64,000 nucleotides of DNA from Sporosarcina sp. NCCP-2716 (GCF_023707985.1 NZ_BRCF01000005.1:62001-126000); one strand, 5' to 3'; counted from the first letter of the stretch, positions 7,596 through 15,820 are shown. Notes: generated by a model from the sequence alone, not told the origin. Program-made: numbers and translations.

Positions 7596-7634
7596 TCCCC
7601 CTGATAATCAATAAATTTAAGTAAACCAGGGGGA
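7596..7634 (+). promoter_or_regulatory. Hairpin sequestering the MFS ribosome binding site
   Basis: TCCCCCTG (7596-7603) is perfectly complementary to CAGGGGGA (7627-7634), and the latter contains the AGGGGGA ribosome site of the TTG-start MFS gene at 7641. A second CCCCCT copy at 7534-7539 could pair with the same site. A stem AAAAACC (7523-7529)/GGTTTTT (7543-7549) encloses that second copy. The layout suggests translational control by alternative pairings. Confidence 0.5.
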
Positions 7635-7640
7635 ATTAAA

Positions 7641-8840
7641 TTGAATAAAAACTTTTCATTACTAGTAATCGGGCAGTCACTAGCAAATATCGGTGATGTG
7701 CTGTATATGGTGAGCATTATCAGTATGATTTTTACATTAACGGGATCTGCCACTGTCGCATCGTTAGTTCCGTTCACTGTGACGACTTCGATGTTTTTGT
7801 CGACTGTTTTGACGCCTCTTTTAGTCGGTAGAGTTAACTTGAAGTGGTTATTGTCTGGCTCTCAACTTGGAAAGACAGGGTTGATCCTTGGTTTGGGATT
7901 ATTGGTCGTCGGAATTTCAGAATCGAATTATTATGTGGTGTTTATCATCATCGCTGGGATCGCACTTCTTGACGGTTGCGCCAATCCGATTAGACAAACG
8001 TTGATTCCGCATTATGTCGAGTCCCAGAAGCTGCTAAGAGCAAACGGGATAGCAGAATCAATTACGCAGTTCATCCAAACGGTTATGTGGTTTGTGGGCA
8101 GTTTGTTTTTAGTCATTATGAGCCCGCAACAGGTTATTTGGCTTGTTGTTTTGCTATTCGCATTGTCGAGTATGCTATTAACGCTGCTTTCAAATGTAGA
8201 ACAACCAGCTGAGGAACATGAAAGTATGCTCTCCCAACTGAAAGAGGGGTGGCACACCGTATTCAAAACTCCCGTCTTACGAAAAATCGCCTTGATGGAA
8301 ATCATGGAAACACTGGCGGGAACGGTTTGGATAGCAGCCATTTTATACGTCTTTGTCAGTGATGCATTACAGGCGGACGAAAAATGGTGGGGTTTTGTGA
8401 ATGGCTCTTTCTTTTTAGGATTAGTCGCTGGAAGTATGTATTGTATAAAGAACTCCGATACGATTGAAAGCAGGATCGGCAACGTACTGTTTATAGGTGC
8501 CTTGTCTAGCTGTTTGATAAACATTTTTTTCAGTATAACGAGCAATCCGTTTCTCGCATTAGGTCTGTCGTTTGGTTTCGGATTATTTGAACAAATACGA
8601 GGGATACCGATGCAAACAGTCATTCAAACGAGTGTGGCAAAAGGAAAGTTGTCCACTGTTTATACGTCTCTAGGAGCAATTTCCACCGGAATATTTGGCA
8701 TAGGTTCCGTTGTTATGGGAGTGCTGGCTGATTTGCTTGGGGTAAGAAGTGTTTTTCTGTTTTCGGGGTTGCTTCTTGCGATTGTTACGTTGCTTGTATT
8801 TAGGAACAAGCTTTTATTTATTCGAAATACAGCACAATAA
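7641..8840 (+). CDS. MFS efflux transporter (DHA3/macrolide-efflux type)
   Basis: A 399-residue protein with twelve predicted membrane helices. The N-terminal region (LLVIGQSLANIGDVLYMVSI) and the segment after helix 4 (LDGCANPIRQTLIPHYV) fit the MefA/DHA3 branch of the major facilitator superfamily. It starts with TTG at 7641, with AGGGGGA six bases upstream but folded into a hairpin. The gene is AT-rich compared with the rest of the window, suggesting acquisition. A drug-efflux role is inferred from the family; the substrate cannot be assigned. Confidence 0.82.
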   Translation: MNKNFSLLVIGQSLANIGDVLYMVSIISMIFTLTGSATVASLVPFTVTTSMFLSTVLTPLLVGRVNLKWLLSGSQLGKTGLILGLGLLVVGISESNYYVVFIIIAGIALLDGCANPIRQTLIPHYVESQKLLRANGIAESITQFIQTVMWFVGSLFLVIMSPQQVIWLVVLLFALSSMLLTLLSNVEQPAEEHESMLSQLKEGWHTVFKTPVLRKIALMEIMETLAGTVWIAAILYVFVSDALQADEKWWGFVNGSFFLGLVAGSMYCIKNSDTIESRIGNVLFIGALSSCLINIFFSITSNPFLALGLSFGFGLFEQIRGIPMQTVIQTSVAKGKLSTVYTSLGAISTGIFGIGSVVMGVLADLLGVRSVFLFSGLLLAIVTLLVFRNKLLFIRNTAQ

Positions 8841-8971
8841 AATAATTAGGCGATAGAAAAATTTCTTCTTTAATAAATGATGAATTGTTGCGGATAGTGA
8901 GTAGAGTTGAACAAACTCCTATCGTAGAATTGGTGTGAATTCCCAGTAATCAAGTGGTTTATTGAGAAATA

Positions 8972-9006
8972 AAAATGCCCTGGCATAATCGCCTGGGCAT
9001 TTTTTC
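8972..9006. terminator. Intrinsic terminator at the right edge of the AT-rich islet
   Basis: AAAATGCCC and GGGCATTTT pair, with two more G-C pairs inside a mismatch, followed by a T run on + and preceded by an A run. It can serve both the MFS gene and the excalibur-domain gene on -. The 130 bp between the MFS stop and this hairpin hold nothing I can identify. Confidence 0.75.
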
Positions 9007-9064
9007 TTGTATTTATTCCGCATTACACAACGAGGTGCCTGCTTCCTTTTAAAAAGGGCGGACC

Positions 9065-9328
9065 TTACCGCTCACACGCAATCCCGTCTTTGTCACGATC
9101 CAAGTTACTGTTCATGTTATAAAGGGCTGCGTTCGGTGTCGGCGCATATTTCGTTTTGCCGCCTTTGTTGCGGACCTTGGCGTCTTTTGCCACGCCGCCT
9201 TTGTAAGCCTTATTGAGCGCCGTGCAATTTTTATATTTTACAGGGGCAGCATCTGCCGTATGGACAGGGATCAGTGCAACACCGAGAGCCAGGACAACAG
9301 CGGAAAGCAGGGCAATGGTTCGTTTCAT
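9065..9328 (-). CDS. Secreted excalibur (calcium-binding) domain protein
   Basis: An 87-residue protein: a signal peptide of about 27 residues (MKRTIALLSAVVLALG, cleavage near ADA-AP) followed by one excalibur domain with YKNCTALNKAYKGGV and the acidic loop DRDKDGIACE; two Cys can form the typical disulfide. The ATG at 9328 is chosen because GGAG lies eight bases upstream; the ATG at 9346 lacks a ribosome site. The gene stands alone, divergent from murR. Extracellular calcium binding is known for the domain; the cellular role is unknown. Confidence 0.85.
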   Translation of the reverse strand: MKRTIALLSAVVLALGVALIPVHTADAAPVKYKNCTALNKAYKGGVAKDAKVRNKGGKTKYAPTPNAALYNMNSNLDRDKDGIACER

Positions 9329-9449
9329 TCTACTCACTCCATTCATTCTTTTTTCCTAGTATACAAGGATTAGGAAATGATGGGAAGTCTTTTTTTGTAG
9401 AAACGCCTGCTGAATGCGAAAAGTGGAAACGATTCTGAATCATTTCCGT

Positions 9450-9562
9450 TTGCCGATTAACTTCACGGAATGGCCGATAACTCGTCCCATTTGGCCGATT
9501 CATCTGATGAACTGGCCGATTCAGCAGGCCATCTGGCCGATTACGCCCGCCATTCGTCCGAT
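9450..9562. repeat. 21-bp-pitch array of TGGCCGAT cores
   Basis: TGGCCGAT begins at 9471, 9492, 9513 and 9534, with one-mismatch copies at 9450 (TTGCCGAT) and 9555 (CGTCCGAT): six positions exactly 21 bp apart. This is the reverse complement of the ATCGGCCA core at 4291-4403, with the same pitch and copy number. It lies in the divergent region between the excalibur gene and murR. Because 21 is divisible by three, open frames run through it (heptads such as WPI-x4), but none has a ribosome site. Confidence 0.9.
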
Positions 9563-9692
9563 TCCACCCGTCTCCACCTATCTCCTGCCCGCGGACACCA
9601 TACCATCACCCATCATCCAAAATACACATTGTCAAAAGGACGCGGGATGCTTCATAATGGAAACAACTGAACTATTGGCAGGAGATGAGGAC

Positions 9693-10532
9693 ATGCTGGG
9701 GCAGATCAGACGGCAGCTGAGCCGGTTTTCGAAAACGGAACGTAAAATAGCGGAATATGTGCTGAATCACGCGGAACTGATTCCGACGATGACGACGAAA
9801 GAACTGGCGGCCAAAGCTGACGTGAGTGAAGCGTCCGTTGTCCGGTTCACGAAATCGGTAGGAATCGGCAGTTTCAAAGCGTTCAAGATCCTGCTCGCAC
9901 AGGAACTGGTCAACCAGGAGGAATACATCACCGATTTCTCGATCACCCAGAAAAAGGACACGCCGTACGAGCTGTTCCAGAAGGTAGTCCACGTGAACCG
10001 CGGGGCGATCGACTTGCTGCTCGCTTCCATCGAGAAGAAGGAATTGGAAAAGGCAGTGAAGACCTTGCAGAATGCACGGCGCATCTTGTTTTACGGCGTC
10101 GGCGGATCTGCCGTTGCTGCGATGGATGCCCACTTCAAGTTCACGAAACTTGGTTACCAGGTGGAATACCATGCAGATTTCCACTATATGCTGTCCGTCA
10201 TTCCGTTCCTGAGTGAAAATGACGTGTTCGTCGCAATCAGCATGTCCGGAGAGACGAAAGACGTGTTAGAGTTGGCGCGCTTCGCCAAGCAGCAGGGAGC
10301 CGTACTTATCGCCATCACCAATCTGAATAAATCGCCGCTGTGCAAAGAGGCGGATATCCAGCTCGCGACGCCGAACGTGGAGAAGGACTTCCGTGTCGGA
10401 AGCATCACGTCGCGCATGACGCAATTGACCGTCATCGACGCCCTCTATATCAGTCTTGTGAACCAGATGGGGGAAGGGATTATCGACCGATACCAGAATG
10501 CCCGGGAACAGGCCGTCAAATTGAGAAGATAA
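9693..10532 (+). CDS. murR: MurR/RpiR-family transcriptional regulator
   Basis: A 279-residue regulator: an N-terminal RpiR-type helix-turn-helix (residues 1-77, with KTERKIAEYVLNHAE and KADVSEASVVRFTKSVG) and a C-terminal SIS domain (about 110-260, GVGGSAVAAMDAHFK and SMSGETKDVLELA) that should bind a sugar phosphate. The ATG at 9693 has AGGAG eight bases upstream; longer frames run into the 21-bp repeat array. Its position before murQ-murP-mupG points to control of MurNAc catabolism, with MurNAc-6-phosphate as the likely effector. The symbol is assigned by context. Confidence 0.88.
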   Translation: MLGQIRRQLSRFSKTERKIAEYVLNHAELIPTMTTKELAAKADVSEASVVRFTKSVGIGSFKAFKILLAQELVNQEEYITDFSITQKKDTPYELFQKVVHVNRGAIDLLLASIEKKELEKAVKTLQNARRILFYGVGGSAVAAMDAHFKFTKLGYQVEYHADFHYMLSVIPFLSENDVFVAISMSGETKDVLELARFAKQQGAVLIAITNLNKSPLCKEADIQLATPNVEKDFRVGSITSRMTQLTVIDALYISLVNQMGEGIIDRYQNAREQAVKLRR

Positions 10533-10547
10533 TAATTTTTGAATAAA

Positions 10548-10564
10548 ATGAAACTAAGTTTCAT
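10548..10564. promoter_or_regulatory. Palindromic operator candidate for the RpiR-type regulator
   Basis: ATGAAACTAAGTTTCAT is a perfect 17-bp palindrome (8-bp arms, central A), 18 bp upstream of the murQ -35 element. GAAAC/GTTTC half-sites are common for RpiR-family operators. The position upstream of -35 leaves both activation and repression possible. Confidence 0.65.
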
Positions 10565-10581
10565 ATATTCTAGATAATCTA

Positions 10582-10611
10582 TTGACTTGTAATTTCCGTG
10601 AGGCGTACAAT
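10582..10611 (+). promoter_or_regulatory. murQ promoter
   Basis: TTGACT (10582-10587), an 18-base spacer and TACAAT (10606-10611) form a good sigma-A promoter 34 bases upstream of the murQ start. Confidence 0.75.
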
Positions 10612-10644
10612 GGAGTGGACAATCGATAAAAGGGGAGTGATCAG

Positions 10645-11538
10645 GTGCTGGAAAAACTGGGTACGGAGAAACGGAATCCGGACACGACGCAGCTGGATAA
10701 AATGGCTGTGGCCGATGTGCTGGAGGCTATGAACAAAGAAGATGCTTCCGTGACGGAAGTCATACATAACCAGCTCGGCAGCATCGAAAAGACAGTGGAA
10801 GCTGTCGTGGATTCATTTGAAAAAGAAGGGCGCCTCATCTATATCGGCGCAGGCACGAGCGGCCGTCTTGGGATTCTGGATGCCGTCGAATGTGTGCCGA
10901 CGTTCGGCGTATCACCGGATATGGTGGTCGGACTGATTGCAGGTGGATTGAAAGCGTTTACGAAAGCAGTCGAAGGTGCGGAAGACGATCCGGAGCTCGG
11001 TAAGCAGGATCTGAAGGACATCGGACTGAACAGCAATGATACCGTCATCGGCATTGCAGCAAGCGGCCGGACGCCTTACGTCATCGGAGCATTGAAGTAC
11101 GCACAGCAGACGGCGGGGCATACGATCAGCATCAGTAACAACGAAAACTCGGAAATCAGCCGCTTTGCGGATATCGCGATCGAACTTGCGACCGGGCCGG
11201 AAGTGCTGACAGGGTCGACCCGCCTGAAAGCGGGGAGCGCACAGAAGATGGTGCTCAACATGATTTCGACAGCTGCGATGATCGGTATCGGGAAGGCGTA
11301 CGAGAACCTGATGATCGACGTCCAGGCGACGAACGAGAAACTGCAGATCCGTTCAAAACGGATCGTCATGGAGGCGACAGGTGCCGACGCGGACACTGCG
11401 GAAGCGGCGTACGAAGCGTCCGGACATCACGTGAAAACAGCGGTCGTCATGATCCTCGCTGACTGCACAAAAGAGGAAGCGGATGAACGGATCCGGAAGA
11501 CAAAAGGATTTGTACGAAAAGCGATGGAGAAGGCATAA
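10645..11538 (+). CDS. murQ: N-acetylmuramic acid 6-phosphate etherase
   Basis: A 297-residue SIS-domain enzyme that cleaves the D-lactyl ether of MurNAc-6-phosphate to give GlcNAc-6-phosphate and lactate in the cytoplasm. Family marks are GAGTSGRLGILDAVECVPTFG-type residues near 70-90, AASGRTPYVIGAL, and GSTRLKAGSAQKMVLNM. Full normal length. It starts with GTG at 10645 behind AGGGGAG. It follows its own promoter and palindromic operator and precedes a MurP-type PTS permease and MupG. Confidence 0.96.
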   Translation: MLEKLGTEKRNPDTTQLDKMAVADVLEAMNKEDASVTEVIHNQLGSIEKTVEAVVDSFEKEGRLIYIGAGTSGRLGILDAVECVPTFGVSPDMVVGLIAGGLKAFTKAVEGAEDDPELGKQDLKDIGLNSNDTVIGIAASGRTPYVIGALKYAQQTAGHTISISNNENSEISRFADIAIELATGPEVLTGSTRLKAGSAQKMVLNMISTAAMIGIGKAYENLMIDVQATNEKLQIRSKRIVMEATGADADTAEAAYEASGHHVKTAVVMILADCTKEEADERIRKTKGFVRKAMEKA

Positions 11539-11592
11539 GGGGATTTTCCAAGCACTACATTGAATATAGGGAGAGAAAGGGAGGGTGCACGA

Positions 11593-12972
11593 ATGAGAAA
11601 AGAGCAGCAAATGGCGAATGGCATACTGGAGCATGTCGGCGGACGGGACAATATCCGCAAGATCGCTCACTGTATGACCCGCCTTCGTCTGACATTGAAG
11701 GACGACAGCAAGGCGAACATCGAAGCACTGAAGAAAGTGGACGGCGTCATGGGGGTTGTCGTCGACGAAACACTGCAGGTCGTCATCGGACCGGGCACAG
11801 TCAACCGGGTGGCGGATGAAATGAGCCAGATCACCGGTCTTGGCATCGGGGAAGAATCCGAGCCAGAATACGACAGTCTGACATTTGAAGAGAAAGCGGC
11901 ACTCGACCGCGAACGCATGAAGGCGAAGAACCGCACGCCGTTCAAGAACTTCCTGCGACGCATCGGGAACATCTTCATCCCGCTGATTCCTGGCCTCGTC
12001 GCTTCGGGGATCATCAACGGGGCAGCGAACTTCGCGAAAAACGCAGGCGTCGACCCGGCGCAGACATGGATGCAGATCCTGCTGCTTCTCGGAACGAGCG
12101 TATTTACGTACTTGGCAGTCATCGTCGGCTGGAACACGGCGAAGGAATTCGGCGGCACACCGGTGCTCGGTGCGATTGCCGGAATGTTCCTCTTCAATCC
12201 GTTCCTTGCTGAAATCACCATTTACGGTGAACCGCTCGTCGTCGGACGCGGAGGCCTGTTCGGGGTCATTTTCGCCGCCTGGCTCATGACGTTCGTCGAA
12301 AAACGGGTGCGGAAGATCATGCCGGCTGCGGTCGACATCATCTTCACACCGCTATTTACGGTACTCATCGTCGGGTTCTTCTCTCTGTATGCAGTCGTGC
12401 CGGTCGCAGGGTTACTTGCGGATGGAATCACGAAAGGCCTTACGGCAGTTCTTGACGTCGGCGGTGTCTTTGCGGGGGCTGTCCTTGCCGGATTCTTCCT
12501 GCCGCTCGTAATGGTCGGACTGCACCACGGTCTGACACCGATCCACTTGGAACTCATCAACACGTACGGCAACACAGCGCTGCTGACGATCCTTGCAATG
12601 GCAGGGGCCGGGCAGGTCGGCGCAGCGATGGCGATCTTCGTCAAGACGAAAAACCGCCGTCTCCGCAACATCATCAAAGGAGCGTTGCCGGTCGGATTCC
12701 TCGGTATCGGTGAACCGTTATTGTACGGGGTCACCCTGCCGCTCGGCCGTCCGTTCATCACCGCTTGTATGGGTGCGGCGCTCGGCGGCGCATTCCAGGC
12801 GGTCATGCACACAGCAGCCACGGGAATCGGAGTATCTGGTATTTCACTGATCCCGCTGATCGCTGACGGCAAGTACCTGTTCTATTTCCTCGGATTGCTC
12901 ATCGCTTACGGCGGCGGCTTCCTGTTCACGTACTTGTTCGGCTTCAAGGAAGAAATGGCACGCGATATTTAA
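11593..12972 (+). CDS. murP: PTS transporter EIIBC, MurNAc-type
   Basis: A 459-residue PTS permease: EIIB domain at residues 1-90 with the phosphorylated Cys in AHCMTRLRL, then a linker and an EIIC domain (about 105-455) with roughly ten membrane segments and the conserved GIGEPLLYG motif. No EIIA domain is present, so it must borrow an EIIA from elsewhere, as MurP-type permeases do. The ATG at 11593 has GGAGG eight bases upstream. Its place between murQ and mupG supports uptake and 6-phosphorylation of MurNAc or MurNAc-GlcNAc. Confidence 0.9.
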   Translation: MRKEQQMANGILEHVGGRDNIRKIAHCMTRLRLTLKDDSKANIEALKKVDGVMGVVVDETLQVVIGPGTVNRVADEMSQITGLGIGEESEPEYDSLTFEEKAALDRERMKAKNRTPFKNFLRRIGNIFIPLIPGLVASGIINGAANFAKNAGVDPAQTWMQILLLLGTSVFTYLAVIVGWNTAKEFGGTPVLGAIAGMFLFNPFLAEITIYGEPLVVGRGGLFGVIFAAWLMTFVEKRVRKIMPAAVDIIFTPLFTVLIVGFFSLYAVVPVAGLLADGITKGLTAVLDVGGVFAGAVLAGFFLPLVMVGLHHGLTPIHLELINTYGNTALLTILAMAGAGQVGAAMAIFVKTKNRRLRNIIKGALPVGFLGIGEPLLYGVTLPLGRPFITACMGAALGGAFQAVMHTAATGIGVSGISLIPLIADGKYLFYFLGLLIAYGGGFLFTYLFGFKEEMARDI

Positions 12973-12980
12973 CAGGGTTG

Positions 12981-13015
12981 AGCATCCATCTCCAAGGGAA
13001 TTGGAGATGGATGCT
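12981..13015 (+). terminator. Strong hairpin between murP and mupG
   Basis: A perfect 15-bp stem, AGCATCCATCTCCAA (12981-12995) with TTGGAGATGGATGCT (13001-13015), has a five-base loop and is followed by a T-rich tail. It lies inside the operon and should reduce, or process, transcription into mupG. Confidence 0.75.
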
Positions 13016-13050
13016 TCTATTTTTATCAGATGAAAACGGAGGAGATACAT

Positions 13051-14121
13051 ATGATCGGATTGTCCGTCTATCTGGGGACGAAACCATTCACAGAGCACGA
13101 AACGCGTATCCGGGACATGCATGCGGCGGGATTCCGCTCCATCTTCACATCACTCCATATACCGGAGAACGAATCATCCGCCTATAAGGAAGAAGTCCAA
13201 AAGCTCGGTCGGCTTGCACAGGAACTCGGCATGGAACTCATGGTGGACGTCAGCCCGTCCGCGCTCGAAACACTCGGTCTCACTTGGGATAAGGCAGGAG
13301 AACTGACAGACTGGGGGATCAGCGGACTGCGTCTCGATTATGGCATCGCACCGGAGACAATCGCCGCGCTGTCGCAGATTATGCGGATCGCATTGAATGC
13401 GAGCACTGTCACCCACGAGGAGCTCGATGCCATGAAAGCCGCCGGACTGCGTCTCGAATCGGCGGAAGCATGGCATAATTTCTACCCGCGTCCCGAAACA
13501 GGACTCGGAAAGAAAGAGTTCACCAAGCGAAATGAATGGCTCCGCGATGAAGGCCTGCGCGTCATGGCATTTGCACCGGGCGATGGCGACTTGCGCGGCC
13601 CGCTGTTCGAGTCCTTGCCGACATTGGAGAAACACCGTGGGCAGTCCCCATTTGCCGCCTGCCTGGAACTGCTGGACGAGTGCGGTGTGGAGAAAGTACT
13701 CATCGGCGATCCCGGCCTGAGTGATGCGTCACTCAAACAATTCAAAGCGTATTCAGAAGGCATTATCCCGCTCCGGGCAATCCGGACAGCTGAAGCCGAT
13801 ACGGAAGCGGCAAAACGGGCGGAAACCGTGCATACAAACCGCCCGGACAGCGCACGCGACGTCATCCGCTCGACGGAATCCCGGCACGCCGCAATCGCTT
13901 CAGGGCTGTCCGTCCCGGCAGGCTGGTACGGACGCCGCCGCACCGGCACGATCACCGTCGACAACGAATTGTATTTGCGGTATCAGGGCGAACTGCAAGT
14001 GACGAAAAAAGACTTGCCGGCGGACGAGCGTGTCAACGTCCTCGGACATTTGGTGGAAGAGGATATACCGCTACTGCCGTTCATCGGCGGGAACCAGAAG
14101 TTTTCAATTGAATGGACGTAA
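13051..14121 (+). CDS. mupG: 6-phospho-N-acetylmuramidase MupG (DUF871 family)
   Basis: A 356-residue DUF871 protein with an N-terminal TIM-barrel-like part (IGLSVYLG start, GFRSIFTSLHIPE, NASTVTHEELDAM, WHNFYPRPETGL) and a small C-terminal cyclophilin-like part. In Staphylococcus aureus MupG cleaves MurNAc-6P-GlcNAc inside the cell and is encoded with murQ, murP and murR. The same four genes are together here, so this role is well supported. The ATG at 13051 has GGAGGAG six bases upstream; a frame opening at 13030 has no ribosome site. It ends at a strong terminator. Confidence 0.88.
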   Translation: MIGLSVYLGTKPFTEHETRIRDMHAAGFRSIFTSLHIPENESSAYKEEVQKLGRLAQELGMELMVDVSPSALETLGLTWDKAGELTDWGISGLRLDYGIAPETIAALSQIMRIALNASTVTHEELDAMKAAGLRLESAEAWHNFYPRPETGLGKKEFTKRNEWLRDEGLRVMAFAPGDGDLRGPLFESLPTLEKHRGQSPFAACLELLDECGVEKVLIGDPGLSDASLKQFKAYSEGIIPLRAIRTAEADTEAAKRAETVHTNRPDSARDVIRSTESRHAAIASGLSVPAGWYGRRRTGTITVDNELYLRYQGELQVTKKDLPADERVNVLGHLVEEDIPLLPFIGGNQKFSIEWT

Positions 14122-14124
14122 AGC

Positions 14125-14156
14125 GAACTCCCCCAGCATACGTGCCGGGGGAGTTC
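14125..14156. terminator. Bidirectional terminator after mupG
   Basis: GAACTCCCCC (14125-14134) pairs with GGGGGAGTTC (14147-14156). The DUF378 gene on - ends 17 bp further right, so the hairpin may serve both. Confidence 0.7.
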
Positions 14157-14172
14157 GTCTGTTAACGGTTCC

Positions 14173-14511
14173 TCAACGACCGCTGTCGTCGTCCGTTTCC
14201 CTGCGTCGTCTGCCGGCAGGATCCGAAAAGTCCGGTTCTTCCCCGAATTCCGTCCGGAGGTTCGGATTCGTATACAGATCCGGATCCGGTTCGCTGTCCG
14301 CCACGTAAGCTTCGTCTTCATCTGTACGGAACAGAAGGCCTAAACTGATGATGCCGCTGATGCCGACGAGCGTGTACACGACTCTGGCCAAAAGCGAGTC
14401 CTGACCGCCGAACAGCGTAGCGACCAAGTCGAACTGGAACAGGCCGATCAGTCCCCAGTTCAGCGCGCCGATGATGACGAGTGCCAATGCAATCCGTGAA
14501 ATTGTTCCCAT
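14173..14511 (-). CDS. DUF378 family small membrane protein
   Basis: A 112-residue protein with two N-terminal membrane segments (IALALVIIGALNWGLIGLF and VVYTLVGISGIISLGLLF), characteristic of DUF378/YuzA, followed by a charged cytoplasmic tail of about 45 residues rich in Asp, Glu and Arg that is longer than in typical members. The ATG at 14511 has AAGGAG eight bases upstream; the GTG at 14520 overlaps that site. Function of the family is unknown. Confidence 0.8.
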   Translation of the reverse strand: MGTISRIALALVIIGALNWGLIGLFQFDLVATLFGGQDSLLARVVYTLVGISGIISLGLLFRTDEDEAYVADSEPDPDLYTNPNLRTEFGEEPDFSDPAGRRRRETDDDSGR

Positions 14512-14620
14512 GAGGTCCACTCCTTTTCGAAATTAGGAAGGCTTCCGCTAGTTAGAAAACGATCCATCCTTACTATTTGTCAAAAAGTGAATTTCATACA
14601 TGGGAACCGATCAGCGCGCC

Positions 14621-15124
14621 TCACCGCCTCGCAGTACGGTGAGCGTGATGTATGGACTGTTCAAAATACAGGTCTTTCTGCTGCTGGGCAGAATGGCTGA
14701 GAAGCGTCATGAGCCGACCGTGCTGCAGGCGGATGGATTGGGCGGAAGTGGGCACGGTCAGTTCTATTCCAGATGAAAACCTCAAGATCGTCTCCTTTTT
14801 TCCGGCGGCCTCCGCTTCGAAATAATGGTTGAACACCCAAGTGCATGTCTGGTGCCTCGAAGAACTTGTCGGGAAGACGCCGACGTCGGCGGACAAAAGG
14901 AACGGCACTTTCTGCCTCGATTGCAAGACGATCCGGGCTTCCTGCTGGCGGGCCAGTTTTGTCGAACCGTTCCGAAGACAGGCGACGTTCAGCAGCTCGA
15001 TCGGGGGTTTAGCCGACAAGTACGTCCCATGTGTCGTCACGACCATCGAGCGGCTGCCCTCTTCATCCTCATATCCAAGCAGAGCAAGCGCCTCGCTGTC
15101 CAGCAAATAACTGTCACACATCAT
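14621..15124 (-). CDS. comK: Competence transcription factor ComK
   Basis: A 167-residue protein aligned by eye with B. subtilis ComK (192 residues): THGTYLSAKPPIELLNVACLRNGS matches the FYVNMKPLQIVDRSCRFFGSS region, VPFLLSADVGVFPTSS matches KPPIMVDPSNQIFLFPTLSS, and a Cys-x-Trp follows as in ComK. The C-terminus is shorter than in B. subtilis. The start is ATG 15124 with GAGGAG ten bases upstream; a GTG at 15142 overlaps the ribosome site. ComK activates DNA-uptake genes by binding A/T tracts in the minor groove. The upstream region is AT-rich but I could not identify a clear ComK box. Confidence 0.82.
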   Translation of the reverse strand: MMCDSYLLDSEALALLGYEDEEGSRSMVVTTHGTYLSAKPPIELLNVACLRNGSTKLARQQEARIVLQSRQKVPFLLSADVGVFPTSSSRHQTCTWVFNHYFEAEAAGKKETILRFSSGIELTVPTSAQSIRLQHGRLMTLLSHSAQQQKDLYFEQSIHHAHRTARR

Positions 15125-15293
15125 TGCAACCCAACTCCTCACCTATGTAGTACTTCCATCATACAGCACTTGAAAATATTTGAATAGATAGAAAAATGAA
15201 TACGCTTGAAAGCTGTCCGTCCTCTGTGCACAGTTTCACCTATATCACCGAGGGGTAATTCATTGGATAAAAGATGAAAGGTGCGGATCGCGT

Positions 15294-15740
15294 ATGCCGT
15301 TCGATTATGAACTCGATTACAGTCAGCTGGATCTCCGCAAAAATCCGGAATTGTACCGGGTCGGAAAAGGGGAACAGGGCGTCTTGCTGGTGGAACCGTA
15401 CAAAGGTGAAATCCTGCCTTATTGGCGATTCAAGACACCCGATATCGCTGCAGAATCCGCTCAGAAAATATATGACCTGTTCGAGGACTACCGTAAGGCA
15501 GATGATTTCGTCGGCATGGACATGGCGCGGAAGTTCATCCAGATGGGCTACACACGGGCGAGACGGTACACGAATCACAAAGGAGGAAGGAAATACAACG
15601 AAGACGGTACTGAGAAAGAACGGGAAATCGATCCCGTCAAAGCGGAATCCGCCGCTGTGTTCAAAGGCTGGTGGGATAAAATCCGTGCGGATGAAGATTA
15701 CTTGCGAAGAAAAAAAGCGCATCAGAAAAAGTATGGATGA
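15294..15740 (+). CDS. DUF4385 family protein
   Basis: A 148-residue cytoplasmic protein matching DUF4385 along its length: RKNPELYRVGKGEQGVLLVEPYK near the start, PYWRFKTPDIAAESA, FVGMDMARKFIQMGYTRARRY, and a Lys/Tyr-rich C-terminus (YLRRKKAHQ). The ATG is preceded by GAAAGGTG. It is divergent from comK and 80 bp before a lipid kinase gene. The family has no established function, though its charge and aromatic content would suit nucleic-acid binding. Confidence 0.82.
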   Translation: MPFDYELDYSQLDLRKNPELYRVGKGEQGVLLVEPYKGEILPYWRFKTPDIAAESAQKIYDLFEDYRKADDFVGMDMARKFIQMGYTRARRYTNHKGGRKYNEDGTEKEREIDPVKAESAAVFKGWWDKIRADEDYLRRKKAHQKKYG

Positions 15741-15820
15741 GAAGGGGAGAAGCGGCCGGAAAGGTGCATAATACAACAATAAGTGACGACAAAACCGATT
15801 CCATCCCTAGGAGGGAGACC

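Noticed and set aside
9414..9692. N-terminal extension of the MurR/RpiR frame and a second frame at 9470, both with 7-residue periodicity
   Set aside because: The periodicity comes from the 21-bp DNA array. No ribosome site exists upstream, while the ATG at 9693 has an excellent one and gives the normal family N-terminus.
15141..15240. ComK box in front of comK
   Set aside because: AT-rich tracts are present, but no pair of AAAA-N5-TTTT motifs with proper spacing was found.
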